DNA of 64,000 bases from NCBI RefSeq assembly GCF_003491325.1, contig NZ_CP022881.1:2046001-2110000 (forward strand). Reading direction: 5' to 3'. Both the position numbers and the translations under genes were made by a program. The notes beneath the pieces are model-generated. The model was not told where the DNA came from. It searched no databases and saw only the letters and a list, made by a program, of their open reading frames with translations. This document shows, one piece after another, positions 1 to 9,189 of the stretch. The stretch's first letter is position 1, and the number at the start of each line of letters is the position of its first letter. This DNA comes from Staphylococcus sp. M0911 (GTDB lineage Bacteria; Bacillota; Bacilli; Staphylococcales; Staphylococcaceae).

Positions 1-314
1 TAATGAACAATTTCTTCATTTGTTTGTATTAAATCATCTCTACTCATACCAGGTTTTCTAGCAATTCCTGCTGTTATCACTACAATATCCGAGTCTTTCG
101 TTTCTGAATAGTCGGCAGTACCTTTAATATCAATATTAAAGTTAAAAATAGGTCCGCTTTCTTGAATATCTAACGCTTTCCCTTTTACTGCACTTTCAGA
201 TTGTGGGCGATCTACAATCACTATGTCAGCGCTTTCATTTTTCGCTAAAATAAAAGCTAATGTTGCACCTGTTTTACCTGCACCGATAATAGAAACCTTT
301 TTACGTTTATTCAT
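1..314 (-). CDS. mdh: Malate dehydrogenase, partial (N-terminal part only)
   Basis: The first about 104 residues of an LDH/MDH-superfamily NAD-dependent dehydrogenase are present; the rest runs off the left edge. A Rossmann glycine motif ([11 protein letters not shown]) lies at residues 9-20, and the segment [16 protein letters not shown] resembles bacillar malate dehydrogenases (the arginine pair of the mobile loop) more than lactate dehydrogenases. Known role: reversible malate/oxaloacetate interconversion in the cytoplasm. The ATG at 314 is preceded by GGGAG about 8 nt upstream. A lactate dehydrogenase assignment is not fully excluded without the C-terminal half. Confidence 0.75.
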   Translation of the reverse strand, partial: MNKRKKVSIIGAGKTGATLAFILAKNESADIVIVDRPQSESAVKGKALDIQESGPIFNFNIDIKGTADYSETKDSDIVVITAGIARKPGMSRDDLIQTNEEIVH

Positions 315-348
315 CAAATACACTCCCATTTATAAATTGATAAAAAAC

Positions 349-397
349 AAAACTCCGTTATTTCAAATTAATTATAACATTGAAATAACAGAGTTTT
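349..397 (-). terminator. Rho-independent terminator after the small membrane protein gene
   Basis: An 18-bp inverted repeat (349-366 with 380-397) encloses a 13-nt loop. The minus strand continues into a T-rich tract. It separates the small membrane gene at 416-724 from mdh. Confidence 0.75.
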
Positions 398-415
398 TCA
401 TTAAATATTGGTATT

Positions 416-724
416 TTATTTTTTAATTTGTCCAAAAATTTCGTGGTTTATGCCAAACACATATAATAATATAAAGAATGCTGCACCACTTAATATTGTT
501 AATACTAAAGTTAATATAAGCGTACGTTTAAAATGACGAATGAATGCAATAAATAGTAATCCTAAATTATAGGCAAAGAGTAAACCAAATAACGTCATTG
601 TTACTTTTATCTCAGGATAAAAAATATTACATAATAGTACGATTATCGCAAAGATTAAATAAGGAATCATAATTAAATTACGTTCAAATTTAAGTTGTTT
701 CTGATGTCTATCTTCATTATTCAT
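416..724 (-). CDS. Small integral membrane protein of unknown function
   Basis: The 102-residue product has a charged N-terminus (about 16 residues) followed by roughly three hydrophobic segments (about residues 18-35, 42-62 and 70-92). No catalytic motif is visible and I do not recognise the family. It lies 27 bp downstream of the aldo/keto reductase gene on the same strand, so the two may be cotranscribed. A strong terminator follows it. Confidence 0.65.
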   Translation of the reverse strand: MNNEDRHQKQLKFERNLIMIPYLIFAIIVLLCNIFYPEIKVTMTLFGLLFAYNLGLLFIAFIRHFKRTLILTLVLTILSGAAFFILLYVFGINHEIFGQIKK

Positions 725-751
725 TTAATAAAATCCTTTCTAACATTTTAT

Positions 752-1660
752 TTATAAAATGTCATGCCCCATTGCTGCAGTGTATATATCAAACCACTCT
801 TGGTCAGTTAAAGTAATCGATAAGCCAGGTAGAGCAGCATCAATTCTTTCAATTTTATGGGTACCTAGCACCGGCATGATATCATTGGGATGTCTATTCA
901 ACCAAGCTATCATAATAGCCGTTTCATTAACATCATATTTTTGTGCTAAAGGTTCAATAATGGCACGTACATGTCTCGCTTTATCATCGGATGGATCAAA
1001 CAATTTACCGCCTGCCAGTGGACTCCAAGCCATTACTTTTACTTGATTTTCATACATTTTGTCCATCACACCATTATTTAAAATGTCTGTTTGATATGGG
1101 GACACTTCTAGTTGGTTAATGCTAATATGCAATTTATCATGATTAAGGCTATGTTTTAATAAATCATATTGTGTTTCGTTAAAATTGGATACCCCAAATG
1201 ATTTGATTTTACCTTCATCGACAAGTTCCTTTAAAGCATCCGTTATTTCATCGGGATTCATTAATGGTGAAGGTCTATGAATCAATAAACTATCTAAATA
1301 ATCCACATTCAAACGTTGTAATGAATTGTTAACTGATCGAATAATATGTTGACGACTATGATCATAGCGATGACCATCAGTAAACGTTTGAGTTTTAGAT
1401 GGTAAGACAATACCACATTTAGATACAACTTGAATGTCATCACGTAAGCTAGGTGATAACTGTAGCGCTTTACCAAATATAGATTCACATTGATAATCCC
1501 CATAAATATCGGCATGGTCCATCGTAGTGATGCCACGGTCAACGAGCTGATTGATAAATCGATTCAATTCTTGATCAGTATACTGCCATTCATTTGCTCT
1601 CCAAAACCCTTGAATCATTTTTGAAAAATCAACGTACTGATTAATCTTTATTTTATCCAT
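752..1660 (-). CDS. Aldo/keto reductase (YdhF-like)
   Basis: A cytoplasmic NADPH-dependent oxidoreductase of the AKR superfamily with a TIM-barrel fold. The catalytic tetrad is visible: Asp in MDHADIYGDY, the Tyr of the same motif, Lys in VVSKCG and His in LLIHRP. The C-terminal part has the usual AWLNRHPNDIMPVLGT cofactor-binding stretch. Length (about 302 aa) is normal. Two upstream starts are possible (GTG at 1669, ATG at 1666); ATG at 1660 has the best spacing from AAGGT. The natural substrate is unknown. It lies 63 bp downstream of the CobW-like gene. Confidence 0.88.
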   Translation of the reverse strand: MDKIKINQYVDFSKMIQGFWRANEWQYTDQELNRFINQLVDRGITTMDHADIYGDYQCESIFGKALQLSPSLRDDIQVVSKCGIVLPSKTQTFTDGHRYDHSRQHIIRSVNNSLQRLNVDYLDSLLIHRPSPLMNPDEITDALKELVDEGKIKSFGVSNFNETQYDLLKHSLNHDKLHISINQLEVSPYQTDILNNGVMDKMYENQVKVMAWSPLAGGKLFDPSDDKARHVRAIIEPLAQKYDVNETAIMIAWLNRHPNDIMPVLGTHKIERIDAALPGLSITLTDQEWFDIYTAAMGHDIL

Positions 1661-1723
1661 AATCATCACGACCTTATTATTATTTAATTGCTTTCTATTA
1701 AATAGAAGCAGTTGAATTTAAAA

Positions 1724-2650
1724 TCAAGTAAATTGTAACATATCCAATTTATTTCTGAGTTGATTAATGTCGATTTGCTCTCCGATAATGACTATTGATA
1801 AAGGCAATTCTTGATTGATGGGACCAAAATCAGGCAACCCATAAGCCAATTGAAATTCAATTGTTTCATTGGGTTGGTCTCTAAATTGCACATATCCTTT
1901 AAGTCTCATCACATTTTTCGGTAATTGCATTATAAATTGATAAAATAACTGGCGATCAATCGGGCTCGTAAATGTATATTTCATACTTTGAATACCATGG
2001 TGATGGTGGTGTTTATGATTGACAGTTTTATCTATGATTTGATTACTTAATAAATTGATGTCAAATTGTCCATATGTTGTTAATACATTGGGCGCATGGG
2101 GATTAATTTGAACCAATTCTTCTTTGATTTTATGTAATTCCTTAGAATCAATACAATCTATTTTATTAACGACTAATAAATCACTTATTTCAAGTTGTTC
2201 TTCCATTAGTGTTTGAGTAGATATAGTGTAATCATTCCTATTTAAAAATCGTTCAGCATCCACTAAACTAATGATTTGAGGCATATTTATATATTCGATA
2301 ATAGTCGGATCTTGACATGCAGTAATCATTTCTATAGGATTAGCAATTCCTGTTGCCTCAATAATGATATGATTACAATCACCTTGTTGTATTAGTGATT
2401 GAATTTGAGTGATTAAGTCTGTCTTTAAATCGCAGCATACACAACCATTGATGATTGATCGCACTTCGATATTTGCGTCTATATTTTGACTATCAATATC
2501 AAATGAACCAAATTCATTCATAATCACTTTGATTTTCTCATCAATTTTTAATAATTCGCTAATATAATGTGTCAGTAGCGTGGTTTTCCCACTACCTAGG
2601 AAACCACTTATGATAGAAATTGATATTTTTCTAAAATTATTATTTTTCAT
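1724..2650 (-). CDS. CobW/G3E-family metallochaperone GTPase
   Basis: A 308-residue P-loop GTPase of the COG0523 (CobW/YjiA/ZNG1) family. Visible motifs are Walker A GFLGSGKTTLL (about 16-26), the metal-binding CxCC motif in GCVCCDL (about 69-75), the G4 motif NKID (about 163-166), and a histidine-rich linker (HKHHHHHG, about 213-220) before the C-terminal CobW domain. Family members hand Zn or Co to client proteins using GTP. The His-rich tract suggests Zn or Ni handling, but no Zur box was recognised upstream and the metal remains inferred. It is divergent from mgrA across a 226-bp region. Confidence 0.88.
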   Translation of the reverse strand: MKNNNFRKISISIISGFLGSGKTTLLTHYISELLKIDEKIKVIMNEFGSFDIDSQNIDANIEVRSIINGCVCCDLKTDLITQIQSLIQQGDCNHIIIEATGIANPIEMITACQDPTIIEYINMPQIISLVDAERFLNRNDYTISTQTLMEEQLEISDLLVVNKIDCIDSKELHKIKEELVQINPHAPNVLTTYGQFDINLLSNQIIDKTVNHKHHHHHGIQSMKYTFTSPIDRQLFYQFIMQLPKNVMRLKGYVQFRDQPNETIEFQLAYGLPDFGPINQELPLSIVIIGEQIDINQLRNKLDMLQFT

Positions 2651-2785
2651 TGTAAAATTCCTTTTCTATTACAAGTATTTTTAAAAATGATAACATAAAT
2701 ATTAAATTATCTTTTTGCTTGATTTAACGATAGATATCTTCTAAACTTTAAACATACTTTAATTTTAGCATGACATTGAATCACA

Positions 2786-2866
2786 GTGTGTTGTGAATTA
2801 TATTCCGCACAACATAGACGGATTCCAATCCGAATAGAGAGAAAAAAACGGATAGAATGTCTGGAG
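2786..2866 (+). promoter_or_regulatory. Structured leader of mgrA
   Basis: Two hairpins lie upstream of mgrA: TGTTGTG/CACAACA (2789-2795 with 2808-2814) and CGGATT/AATCCG (2819-2824 with 2827-2832). An AGGAG ribosome-binding site follows just before the ATG at 2877. In S. aureus, mgrA has a long 5' UTR stabilised by RNAIII; whether these stems play that part here is inference. Confidence 0.4.
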
Positions 2867-2876
2867 GAGAACTTTA

Positions 2877-3320
2877 ATGTCTGATCAACATAATTTAAAA
2901 GAGCAACTATGCTTTAGTTTGTACAATGCTCAAAGACAAGTAAATCGCTACTACTCAAACAAAGTCTTTAAAAAGTACAATCTAACTTACCCACAATTCC
3001 TTGTATTAACTATTTTATGGGACGAGTCGCCTGTAAATGTTAAGAAGGTTGTGACTGAACTAGCACTTGATACTGGTACAGTATCCCCACTATTAAAAAG
3101 AATGGAACAGGTTGATTTAATCAAACGTGAACGTTCCGAAGTCGATCAACGTGAAGTATTTATTCACTTGACTGATAAAAGCGAAAAAATTAGACCCGAA
3201 CTTAGCAGCGCTTCTGAAAAAGTTGCAACTGCATCATCATTGTCACTTGAAGAAGTGGATGAACTTAACCGATTATTAGGTAAAGTCATTGATGCATTTA
3301 ATGAAGCTAAAGATAATTAA
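2877..3320 (+). CDS. mgrA: MarR/SarA-family global regulator MgrA
   Basis: A 147-residue winged-helix protein that matches remembered S. aureus MgrA (NorR/Rat) almost residue for residue through position 120; differences cluster in the C-terminal helices. The redox-sensing cysteine is present at position 12 (EQLCFSLY), and the wing has the conserved DxRE-type segment (VDQREVFI). Known role: dimeric DNA-binding regulator of autolysis, capsule, efflux pumps (norA, norB, abcA) and surface proteins, released from DNA by Cys12 oxidation. GGAGGAG precedes the ATG. Confidence 0.97.
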   Translation: MSDQHNLKEQLCFSLYNAQRQVNRYYSNKVFKKYNLTYPQFLVLTILWDESPVNVKKVVTELALDTGTVSPLLKRMEQVDLIKRERSEVDQREVFIHLTDKSEKIRPELSSASEKVATASSLSLEEVDELNRLLGKVIDAFNEAKDN

Positions 3321-3379
3321 TTAAGCTTTTGTCATGGTAATTTAAAGTTAAAGTTTAGAATTTAACACTTTTAAAGTAT

Positions 3380-3421
3380 AAAAATGCTCTAAAGTACTTC
3401 TCAGTATTTTAGAGCATTTTT
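3380..3421. terminator. Bidirectional terminator between mgrA and cydC
   Basis: A perfect 14-bp stem (3380-3393 with 3408-3421) with A- and T-runs at its ends lies between convergent genes, so it can serve both. Confidence 0.85.
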
Positions 3422-3446
3422 ATATTACATTATTGTCATGCCTATA

Positions 3447-5120
3447 TTACTGATTTAACTGCTCCATTTGATATAGATATCCTCTATTTTTAATTAACGT
3501 TTCATAAGTGCCTTGTTCTTTGATTTCTCCATCTATCATAACTATAATCCTGTCAAAATCAGGTAATAGTCGTAAGTCATGTGTAGATACAATGATTGTT
3601 TCAGCTTCTTTAAGTAATAAATGCATCATTTGAGTTGTATTTTCAATATCTAAACCAGTCGTTGGCTCATCTAACATCCAAATCTTAGCATTTGTTTTAA
3701 GTAATAAGCGAGCCATACTTAATCGTTGAATTTCCCCGCCTGATAATGTTTCACCGTTCATCGTCATATACTGTTCTGTTGATAAATGAGATAAATCTAA
3801 CGAATTTAATACATGTTGTATCTCGTCCTCATTACAATTTGTCAGTAAATTGTCCTTAATAGTGCCATCAAATAATTGTTGGGACTGTAACAATGCATTA
3901 ATATCATTATATTTAACTTCATCTTCTATTTGAAAGATATCAGACTGGCTATAAATGACGCTACCTTCTTGAACTTGATATAATCCTAACATGACTTGTA
4001 GTAGCGTACTTTTACCACTTCCAGATGGACCTATAATAGCTATTTTCTCACCATGATACACATTAAATGAAACTTGATTTAATACAGGTATTTCTTGATT
4101 TGCGTACTTAAATGTGACATTATTCAGTTCAAATAAAGGTGCTGACTCATCATTTGCAACGCTATCTTCCTCTTTTATTATATCGTCGTATTGAATCACT
4201 TCATTAATATCATACAATGATTGGTCTGTATCTGCTTTATAATATGCAACATTACTCATAGGGACAGCTTGTTCAAATAATGTAAGTACCATTAATACGA
4301 TACTTGTTAAATAAACCACATCTAATGTTTGTGAGTGAATTTGCAACGCACCTAAGTATAACGTGCCAAATATAGACACCATTGCAATGATATTAAGCAT
4401 ATAATCATACATTGCTAAAAATCGTTGTTCCTTATTTTGCAAATGATCAAATGATTGCAATTGCTCTAATACATCATTTTTAAATGACGCTTCTTTATTA
4501 AAACGTTGTAATTCTTTATAACCTTGACGATAATCGTAGAATCGAGTTAAAAATTGGCTTTGTTGAACTTTAACCAATTGTTTTAATCTTCGTGCCCTCT
4601 TACTACTTAATAAAGGAACGAGCCATAATGTCATTAACATACTCATAGCAATTAAGACTGCATGCGCTGGTGATAGAAAGATGTATACAGACATCGTTAT
4701 CACGGCTGTCATTCCTATCACTATCGGTGGATAATACACGCGTAAATAAATATTTTGTAGTGCTTCCACCCTACTTACCATTCTTGAAATTAAGTCACTC
4801 GAATTAAACTTACGATATACATCTGGTATTACTTTAACAAGACCACGGAAAAATTGAACTCTGACGTTTCTCAACATGGTGAATGTCGTTCGATGAGAAT
4901 ATAGTCTTTCATAATATCTAGCAATAGCACGTAAAAAACCAAATAATTTAACAGAAACGACTAATACCATCAACGCATATAATGGTGCACCTAATGCGCT
5001 TTGTGTCACCATATAGCCACTTAAAAAGAACATCGCTAAGGCGACTAAACTTCCTATGATACCTATTATAATTGCAATCACTAAATCCTTATCTATTGTA
5101 AATCGTATTTGTGATTTCAT
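3447..5120 (-). CDS. cydC: CydC-like ABC exporter subunit
   Basis: A 557-residue half-transporter with a six-helix membrane domain (about 1-320) and a C-terminal ATPase domain: Walker A GPSGSGKST (about 365-373), signature LSGGE, Walker B WMLDEPT and switch His in STHD. CydDC family exporters move cysteine and glutathione or heme-related compounds and support cytochrome bd assembly. No cydAB is nearby, so the substrate here is inferred. It overlaps cydD by 4 bp, which indicates translational coupling and a heterodimer. Confidence 0.85.
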   Translation of the reverse strand: MKSQIRFTIDKDLVIAIIIGIIGSLVALAMFFLSGYMVTQSALGAPLYALMVLVVSVKLFGFLRAIARYYERLYSHRTTFTMLRNVRVQFFRGLVKVIPDVYRKFNSSDLISRMVSRVEALQNIYLRVYYPPIVIGMTAVITMSVYIFLSPAHAVLIAMSMLMTLWLVPLLSSKRARRLKQLVKVQQSQFLTRFYDYRQGYKELQRFNKEASFKNDVLEQLQSFDHLQNKEQRFLAMYDYMLNIIAMVSIFGTLYLGALQIHSQTLDVVYLTSIVLMVLTLFEQAVPMSNVAYYKADTDQSLYDINEVIQYDDIIKEEDSVANDESAPLFELNNVTFKYANQEIPVLNQVSFNVYHGEKIAIIGPSGSGKSTLLQVMLGLYQVQEGSVIYSQSDIFQIEDEVKYNDINALLQSQQLFDGTIKDNLLTNCNEDEIQHVLNSLDLSHLSTEQYMTMNGETLSGGEIQRLSMARLLLKTNAKIWMLDEPTTGLDIENTTQMMHLLLKEAETIIVSTHDLRLLPDFDRIIVMIDGEIKEQGTYETLIKNRGYLYQMEQLNQ

Positions 5121-6754
5121 GATTCGTCACCATTTTCTTCTTTATTCACTGAAATCAATTGATCATCTTTAATAATGTAGCCATCTTGAATATATAATCG
5201 ACGGGTTGCCTTTCTAATTGTTGAGTCTCGATGGGCTATAATTAATTGAGTTGTTTCTTTAAAATAATCATCAAGCACACTCTGGATGACTTGTTCCGTT
5301 TCAATATCTAATCCTGAAGCTGGTTCATCAAGTACAACTAAATCTGGCTGCATAACAAGCAAGCGACATAATTCTATCCTTCTCATCTGTCCACCAGAGA
5401 ATGTTTCTCCGCCATCACCTATCATCGTATGGATACCATTTCGTAATGACATTACTTTTTCTTTTAACTGTACTTTTTCTAATACATCAATGATTATTTC
5501 ATCCTTAACATCACTAAACATCGCAATATTGTCTTTAATTGATGCAGTAAAAATATATGGATTCTGACTTAATATCCCCATACGCATATGTTGATATTTA
5601 AATGTCACTTCCCCTTCGGTTGGTATTAATGAACGTGTGATGATTTTAGATAATGTCGTTTTGCCAGCGCCACTTGGTCCAACTAAAGCGATATGTTCGC
5701 GTTCGTAAATATCTAAATGCGTAGATTCCAATGCAAATCCATGTCCCATTTCAGTATTATATTTAAATGAAACGTTGTTTAATCGAATAAACGGTATTTG
5801 ACCTTCTTGATAGACAAAATCAGATGGCTTTTTCTTGGTCGGATGATCTAAAAATTCAAATACCACATCACTGGCACCTTCACTTTGTTTCCCAGTATGG
5901 AACGCTTGACCCAAATCTTTAATCGAATTATAAAATTCTGGCGCTAAAATAATGGCGATAGCCGCTGTTTTAAAATCTATCGTATGAAATACAACAAGAC
6001 TTAATGCTGCTTCTAACGCAACAAGCCCTATACCTAACAAACTAATAAACTCTAGCATCAAACCCGATAAAAATGCGCTTTTTAATATTTTCATCGTCAA
6101 ATCTCTAAATTGAGTGCTATCGTCATAGATGTGTTTTTCAGTACGCTTTGTACGATTAAATAACTTCAACGTAATTAAACCTTGCGTCAGATTAAGGAAT
6201 CGTTGTCCAAATTGATTTAAGTAAGTCATTTGATCCTTAGATTCATCGCGTGTTTTCAAACCGAAAATGATATAAAACAATGGAATGAATGGTGCTGTTA
6301 CCAACATAATTAGCGCTGTATTCAAATGAATCCAAAACATCGCAATGATAATTGCCATAGGAATCGTGATGGATTTAAATACTTGTGGTAGATAACTTTG
6401 ATAAAATGGAGAAATTCCATCGATGGTTTCAGTAATGAGTGTCATCTGTTCACCCACTGGCCGTCCTGATTCTATATGAACCATACGTTGACGCAAGTTA
6501 TGTTTAACATGACTTGAGAGATGATTACCTAATAATTGATTGATAAAGTTTAAGGTCGCGCGTAACATAAGCACGATTATAATCAATGTAAGAATAAAAC
6601 TAAGCGATTGCTTCGTTTTAGATAACATAAGATTTAAGAATTCTGCTATTGCTACATTCTGTACGACAACAGCTACAGCTAACGTAACACATACTAAGAG
6701 CATTAAAATTGGATATCTTTTATATTTATATACTAGTTGCATTAATTTTTTCAC
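5117..6754 (-). CDS. cydD: CydD-like ABC exporter subunit
   Basis: A 545-residue partner of the downstream CydC-like protein. It has an ABC exporter membrane domain (about 1-310) and an ATPase domain with Walker A GPSGAGKTT (about 356-364), signature FSGGQ (variant of LSGGQ) and Walker B VVLDEPASGLD; the H-loop is IAHR. It is the first gene of a two-gene operon and divergent from uppP. In staphylococci this pair sits next to mgrA rather than beside cydAB. Confidence 0.85.
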   Translation of the reverse strand: MKKLMQLVYKYKRYPILMLLVCVTLAVAVVVQNVAIAEFLNLMLSKTKQSLSFILTLIIIVLMLRATLNFINQLLGNHLSSHVKHNLRQRMVHIESGRPVGEQMTLITETIDGISPFYQSYLPQVFKSITIPMAIIIAMFWIHLNTALIMLVTAPFIPLFYIIFGLKTRDESKDQMTYLNQFGQRFLNLTQGLITLKLFNRTKRTEKHIYDDSTQFRDLTMKILKSAFLSGLMLEFISLLGIGLVALEAALSLVVFHTIDFKTAAIAIILAPEFYNSIKDLGQAFHTGKQSEGASDVVFEFLDHPTKKKPSDFVYQEGQIPFIRLNNVSFKYNTEMGHGFALESTHLDIYEREHIALVGPSGAGKTTLSKIITRSLIPTEGEVTFKYQHMRMGILSQNPYIFTASIKDNIAMFSDVKDEIIIDVLEKVQLKEKVMSLRNGIHTMIGDGGETFSGGQMRRIELCRLLVMQPDLVVLDEPASGLDIETEQVIQSVLDDYFKETTQLIIAHRDSTIRKATRRLYIQDGYIIKDDQLISVNKEENGDES

Positions 6755-6969
6755 AATTTAATCACCTAAATTTCGTTATAGACTCAATAATAAAGTCTAG
6801 TAGTTATATGCACAACGATAGTGCATTTGACAATATTATGACGTTTGATTTTCTCATACTTTGGTCTAGTGTTATTACTAACAGTAGCATGGGTTGAAAT
6901 GAGTGTGCTATGATAATATGGTGAATTTATAGTAATCAAAAAACATTTATAAATGAAAGTAGGTACAAT

Positions 6970-7842
6970 ATGTTATTACTTGAATTGATCAAGGGTCTTA
7001 TTTTAGGTATTGTGGAAGGCCTTACCGAATTTGCACCTGTTTCTTCTACAGGTCATATGATTCTTGTCGACGATATGTGGTTGAAATCCACAAAGTTCTT
7101 AGGTGAACAATCTGCATTTACTTTTAAAGTCGTGATTCAGTTAGGTTCAGTTTTCGCAGCAGCATGGGTGTTTAGAGAACGTTTCTTTGAATTATTACAT
7201 ATCGGTAAACATAAACCTGAACAACATGCTACAGCAGGACGCCGTTCTAAACCTCAACGTCTAAACTTATTACATGTATTAGTTGGTATGATTCCTGCAG
7301 GTATTTTAGGTTTCTTATTTGACGATGTCATAGAAAAATATTTATTCAGTGTTCCAACAGTTATGATTGGCCTTTTCCTAGGTGCTATTTATATGATTAT
7401 CGCTGATAAATATTCTGAAAAAGTTACCAATCCTCAAACAGTGGATCAAATTAACTATTTCCAAGCATTTGTAATCGGTATTTCGCAAGCCATTGCAATG
7501 TGGCCAGGTTTTAGTCGTTCTGGGTCAACCATTTCCACAGGTGTTTTAATGAAAATGAATCACAAAGCAGCATCTGATTTTACATTTATTATGTCTGTTC
7601 CTATTATGCTTGCAGCAAGTGGTTTATCATTGTTAAAGCATTATGAATATATTCACTTAGCACATATACCATTCTATTTATTAGGATTCTTAGCAGCATT
7701 TATCGTAGGACTCATTGCTATCAAGACTTTCTTACACTTAATTAATAAAGTGAAATTAGTACCATTCGCCATTTATCGAATCATCTTAGTAGTTATTATT
7801 GCAATCCTATACTTTGGTTTCGGTATTGGTAAAGGAATTTAA
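6970..7842 (+). CDS. uppP: Undecaprenyl-diphosphatase UppP (BacA)
   Basis: A 290-residue polytopic membrane phosphatase that dephosphorylates undecaprenyl diphosphate to recycle the lipid carrier for peptidoglycan and teichoic acid synthesis; overexpression confers bacitracin resistance. The two family motifs are present: EGLTEFAPVSSTGHM (about 17-31) with catalytic Glu residues, and PGFSRSGSTIS (about 177-187). About seven to eight membrane helices are visible. It is monocistronic, with a strong terminator downstream. Confidence 0.96.
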   Translation: MLLLELIKGLILGIVEGLTEFAPVSSTGHMILVDDMWLKSTKFLGEQSAFTFKVVIQLGSVFAAAWVFRERFFELLHIGKHKPEQHATAGRRSKPQRLNLLHVLVGMIPAGILGFLFDDVIEKYLFSVPTVMIGLFLGAIYMIIADKYSEKVTNPQTVDQINYFQAFVIGISQAIAMWPGFSRSGSTISTGVLMKMNHKAASDFTFIMSVPIMLAASGLSLLKHYEYIHLAHIPFYLLGFLAAFIVGLIAIKTFLHLINKVKLVPFAIYRIILVVIIAILYFGFGIGKGI

Positions 7843-7853
7843 AACAAACATTT

Positions 7854-7892
7854 AGTCATTAAGTGATTACACCGTCACTTAATGACTTTTTT
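7854..7892 (+). terminator. Terminator of uppP
   Basis: A perfect 13-bp stem (7854-7866 with 7875-7887) is followed by six T residues. Confidence 0.9.
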
Positions 7893-7979
7893 GTGCCTAT
7901 GTTGATCATAAATAATTTCATTTCATTAAAATTTAAAAATATTCTCCTATAATTTCACGCGATAATGTTAGCATCTCTA

Positions 7980-8005
7980 GTTTATTATCATGTATCATAG
8001 GGTAT
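7980..8005 (+). promoter_or_regulatory. SigB-type promoter of the YtxH-like operon
   Basis: GTTTAT (7980-7985), a 14-bp spacer and GGGTAT (8000-8005) match the SigB consensus GTTTAA-N12-15-GGGTAT at 11 of 12 positions. The inferred start of transcription is about 30 nt before the ATG at 8041. Confidence 0.75.
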
Positions 8006-8040
8006 GGATAAAAATAGTAAAATTAATGGAGGCAACGAGT

Positions 8041-8724
8041 ATGGACAAAAAGAAACTCATCAAAACAGCAATTAATGTGTTACCAATTATTATCGTTCCT
8101 TTAGTCGTAGAACGTAAAAAAATAAAAGAACATCCTGATGTAAAAAAAGCGACTGATGCAACATCAAGAGCTGCATCTAAAACAACATCTGCTATTTCTA
8201 ATAAGTCATCTGACGTAAAAGCCTATGTTGGAGATAAGAAACAAGAATTTGATAATAAACGCGAATTGAAAAAAATCGCAAAAGAAAATGATCCTGCTTA
8301 CATTGAGAAAAAAGGCGAAAAATTAGCTAAGCAAAACCGTAAAGAAGCTGAAAAAATGGATAAAAAGCTTCAAAAAAATATCGAAAAACGTCATAAAGAA
8401 GAAGACAAATTACGTGAAGACAACCAAAAGCAACGTATTAAAGATATGAAAAAAACTCAAAGATACGAAGAAAAAGTTGGCTTAACACCTGGTAAACTCG
8501 ATGAAAAAACTGAGAAAAAAGGTGAAAAGTTAGAAAAAGAAAATCGCAAAGAAGCTAAGAAAATGGACAAAAAGCTTCAAAAAAATATTGAGAAGCGTCA
8601 TAAAAAAGAAGATAAACTACGTGACGAAGCTGAAAAAGCTAGAAAAAAAGAATTCAAAAAATATAAAGATTATACAGCTAAAAGTGTTGTTAAACAAAAC
8701 AAAGAAGCCGACCAAGAGGCTTAA
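8041..8724 (+). CDS. YtxH-like charged coiled-coil protein with internal duplication
   Basis: The product (227 aa) starts with a short hydrophobic segment (about 4-22) and then is extremely rich in Lys, Glu and Asp, predicted as a long helix or coiled coil. It holds two near-identical copies of a segment of about 38 residues (KKGEKL...DKL; about 90-127 and 158-195). The upstream in-frame ATG at 7990 lies inside the SigB promoter; ATG 8041 has a proper TGGAGG site and fits. Likely a membrane-anchored general stress protein. Function is unknown. Confidence 0.75.
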   Translation: MDKKKLIKTAINVLPIIIVPLVVERKKIKEHPDVKKATDATSRAASKTTSAISNKSSDVKAYVGDKKQEFDNKRELKKIAKENDPAYIEKKGEKLAKQNRKEAEKMDKKLQKNIEKRHKEEDKLREDNQKQRIKDMKKTQRYEEKVGLTPGKLDEKTEKKGEKLEKENRKEAKKMDKKLQKNIEKRHKKEDKLRDEAEKARKKEFKKYKDYTAKSVVKQNKEADQEA

Positions 8725-8730
8725 TCATTA

Positions 8731-9177
8731 ATGACACATATTATTATTGACGGAGATGCTTGTCCTGTTGTTAATTCAGTCATAGAATTAACGCAAGAGA
8801 CAGGCATTTTTGTTACAATTATACGTAGTTTTAGTCACTTCTCAACACAAATCGATCCTGAACATGTTCGAACTGTGTATGTCGATGATGGACCCGAATC
8901 TGTCGATTATAAAATTGTACAACTTGCTTCTTCAAAAGATATTGTGATTACTCAAGATTATGGATTAGCAAGTTTATTACTAAATAAAGTTAGATTTGTG
9001 ATGCATCATAAAGGATTCTTGTTTAATGATGATAATATCCAACAATTATTGGATCAACGTTATATCAATGCTCAAATACGAAAGCAAGGTGGAAGACATA
9101 AAGGTCCTCCCCCTTTTACTAAGCAAGATAGACAACATTTCGAACATCAATTTAAATTACTAATACAAACTTGTTAA
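8731..9177 (+). CDS. YaiI/YqxD family protein (DUF188, PIN-like)
   Basis: A 148-residue protein of the UPF0178 family, which has a PIN-like fold and is proposed to bind nucleic acid. The N-terminal acidic motif DGDACPV (about 7-13), the DDGPESVDYKI segment and ITQDYGLA carry the family's conserved acidic residues. The basic segment RKQGGRHKGPPPF (about 118-130) is also typical. It begins 6 bp after the YtxH-like gene and sits in the same SigB-type operon. Biochemical role unknown. Confidence 0.85.
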   Translation: MTHIIIDGDACPVVNSVIELTQETGIFVTIIRSFSHFSTQIDPEHVRTVYVDDGPESVDYKIVQLASSKDIVITQDYGLASLLLNKVRFVMHHKGFLFNDDNIQQLLDQRYINAQIRKQGGRHKGPPPFTKQDRQHFEHQFKLLIQTC

Positions 9178-9189
9178 AGGAGGATTATA

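Noticed and set aside
7990..8040. Upstream start of the YtxH-like protein
   Set aside because: This ATG lies within the SigB promoter and lacks a ribosome-binding site; ATG 8041 has TGGAGG.
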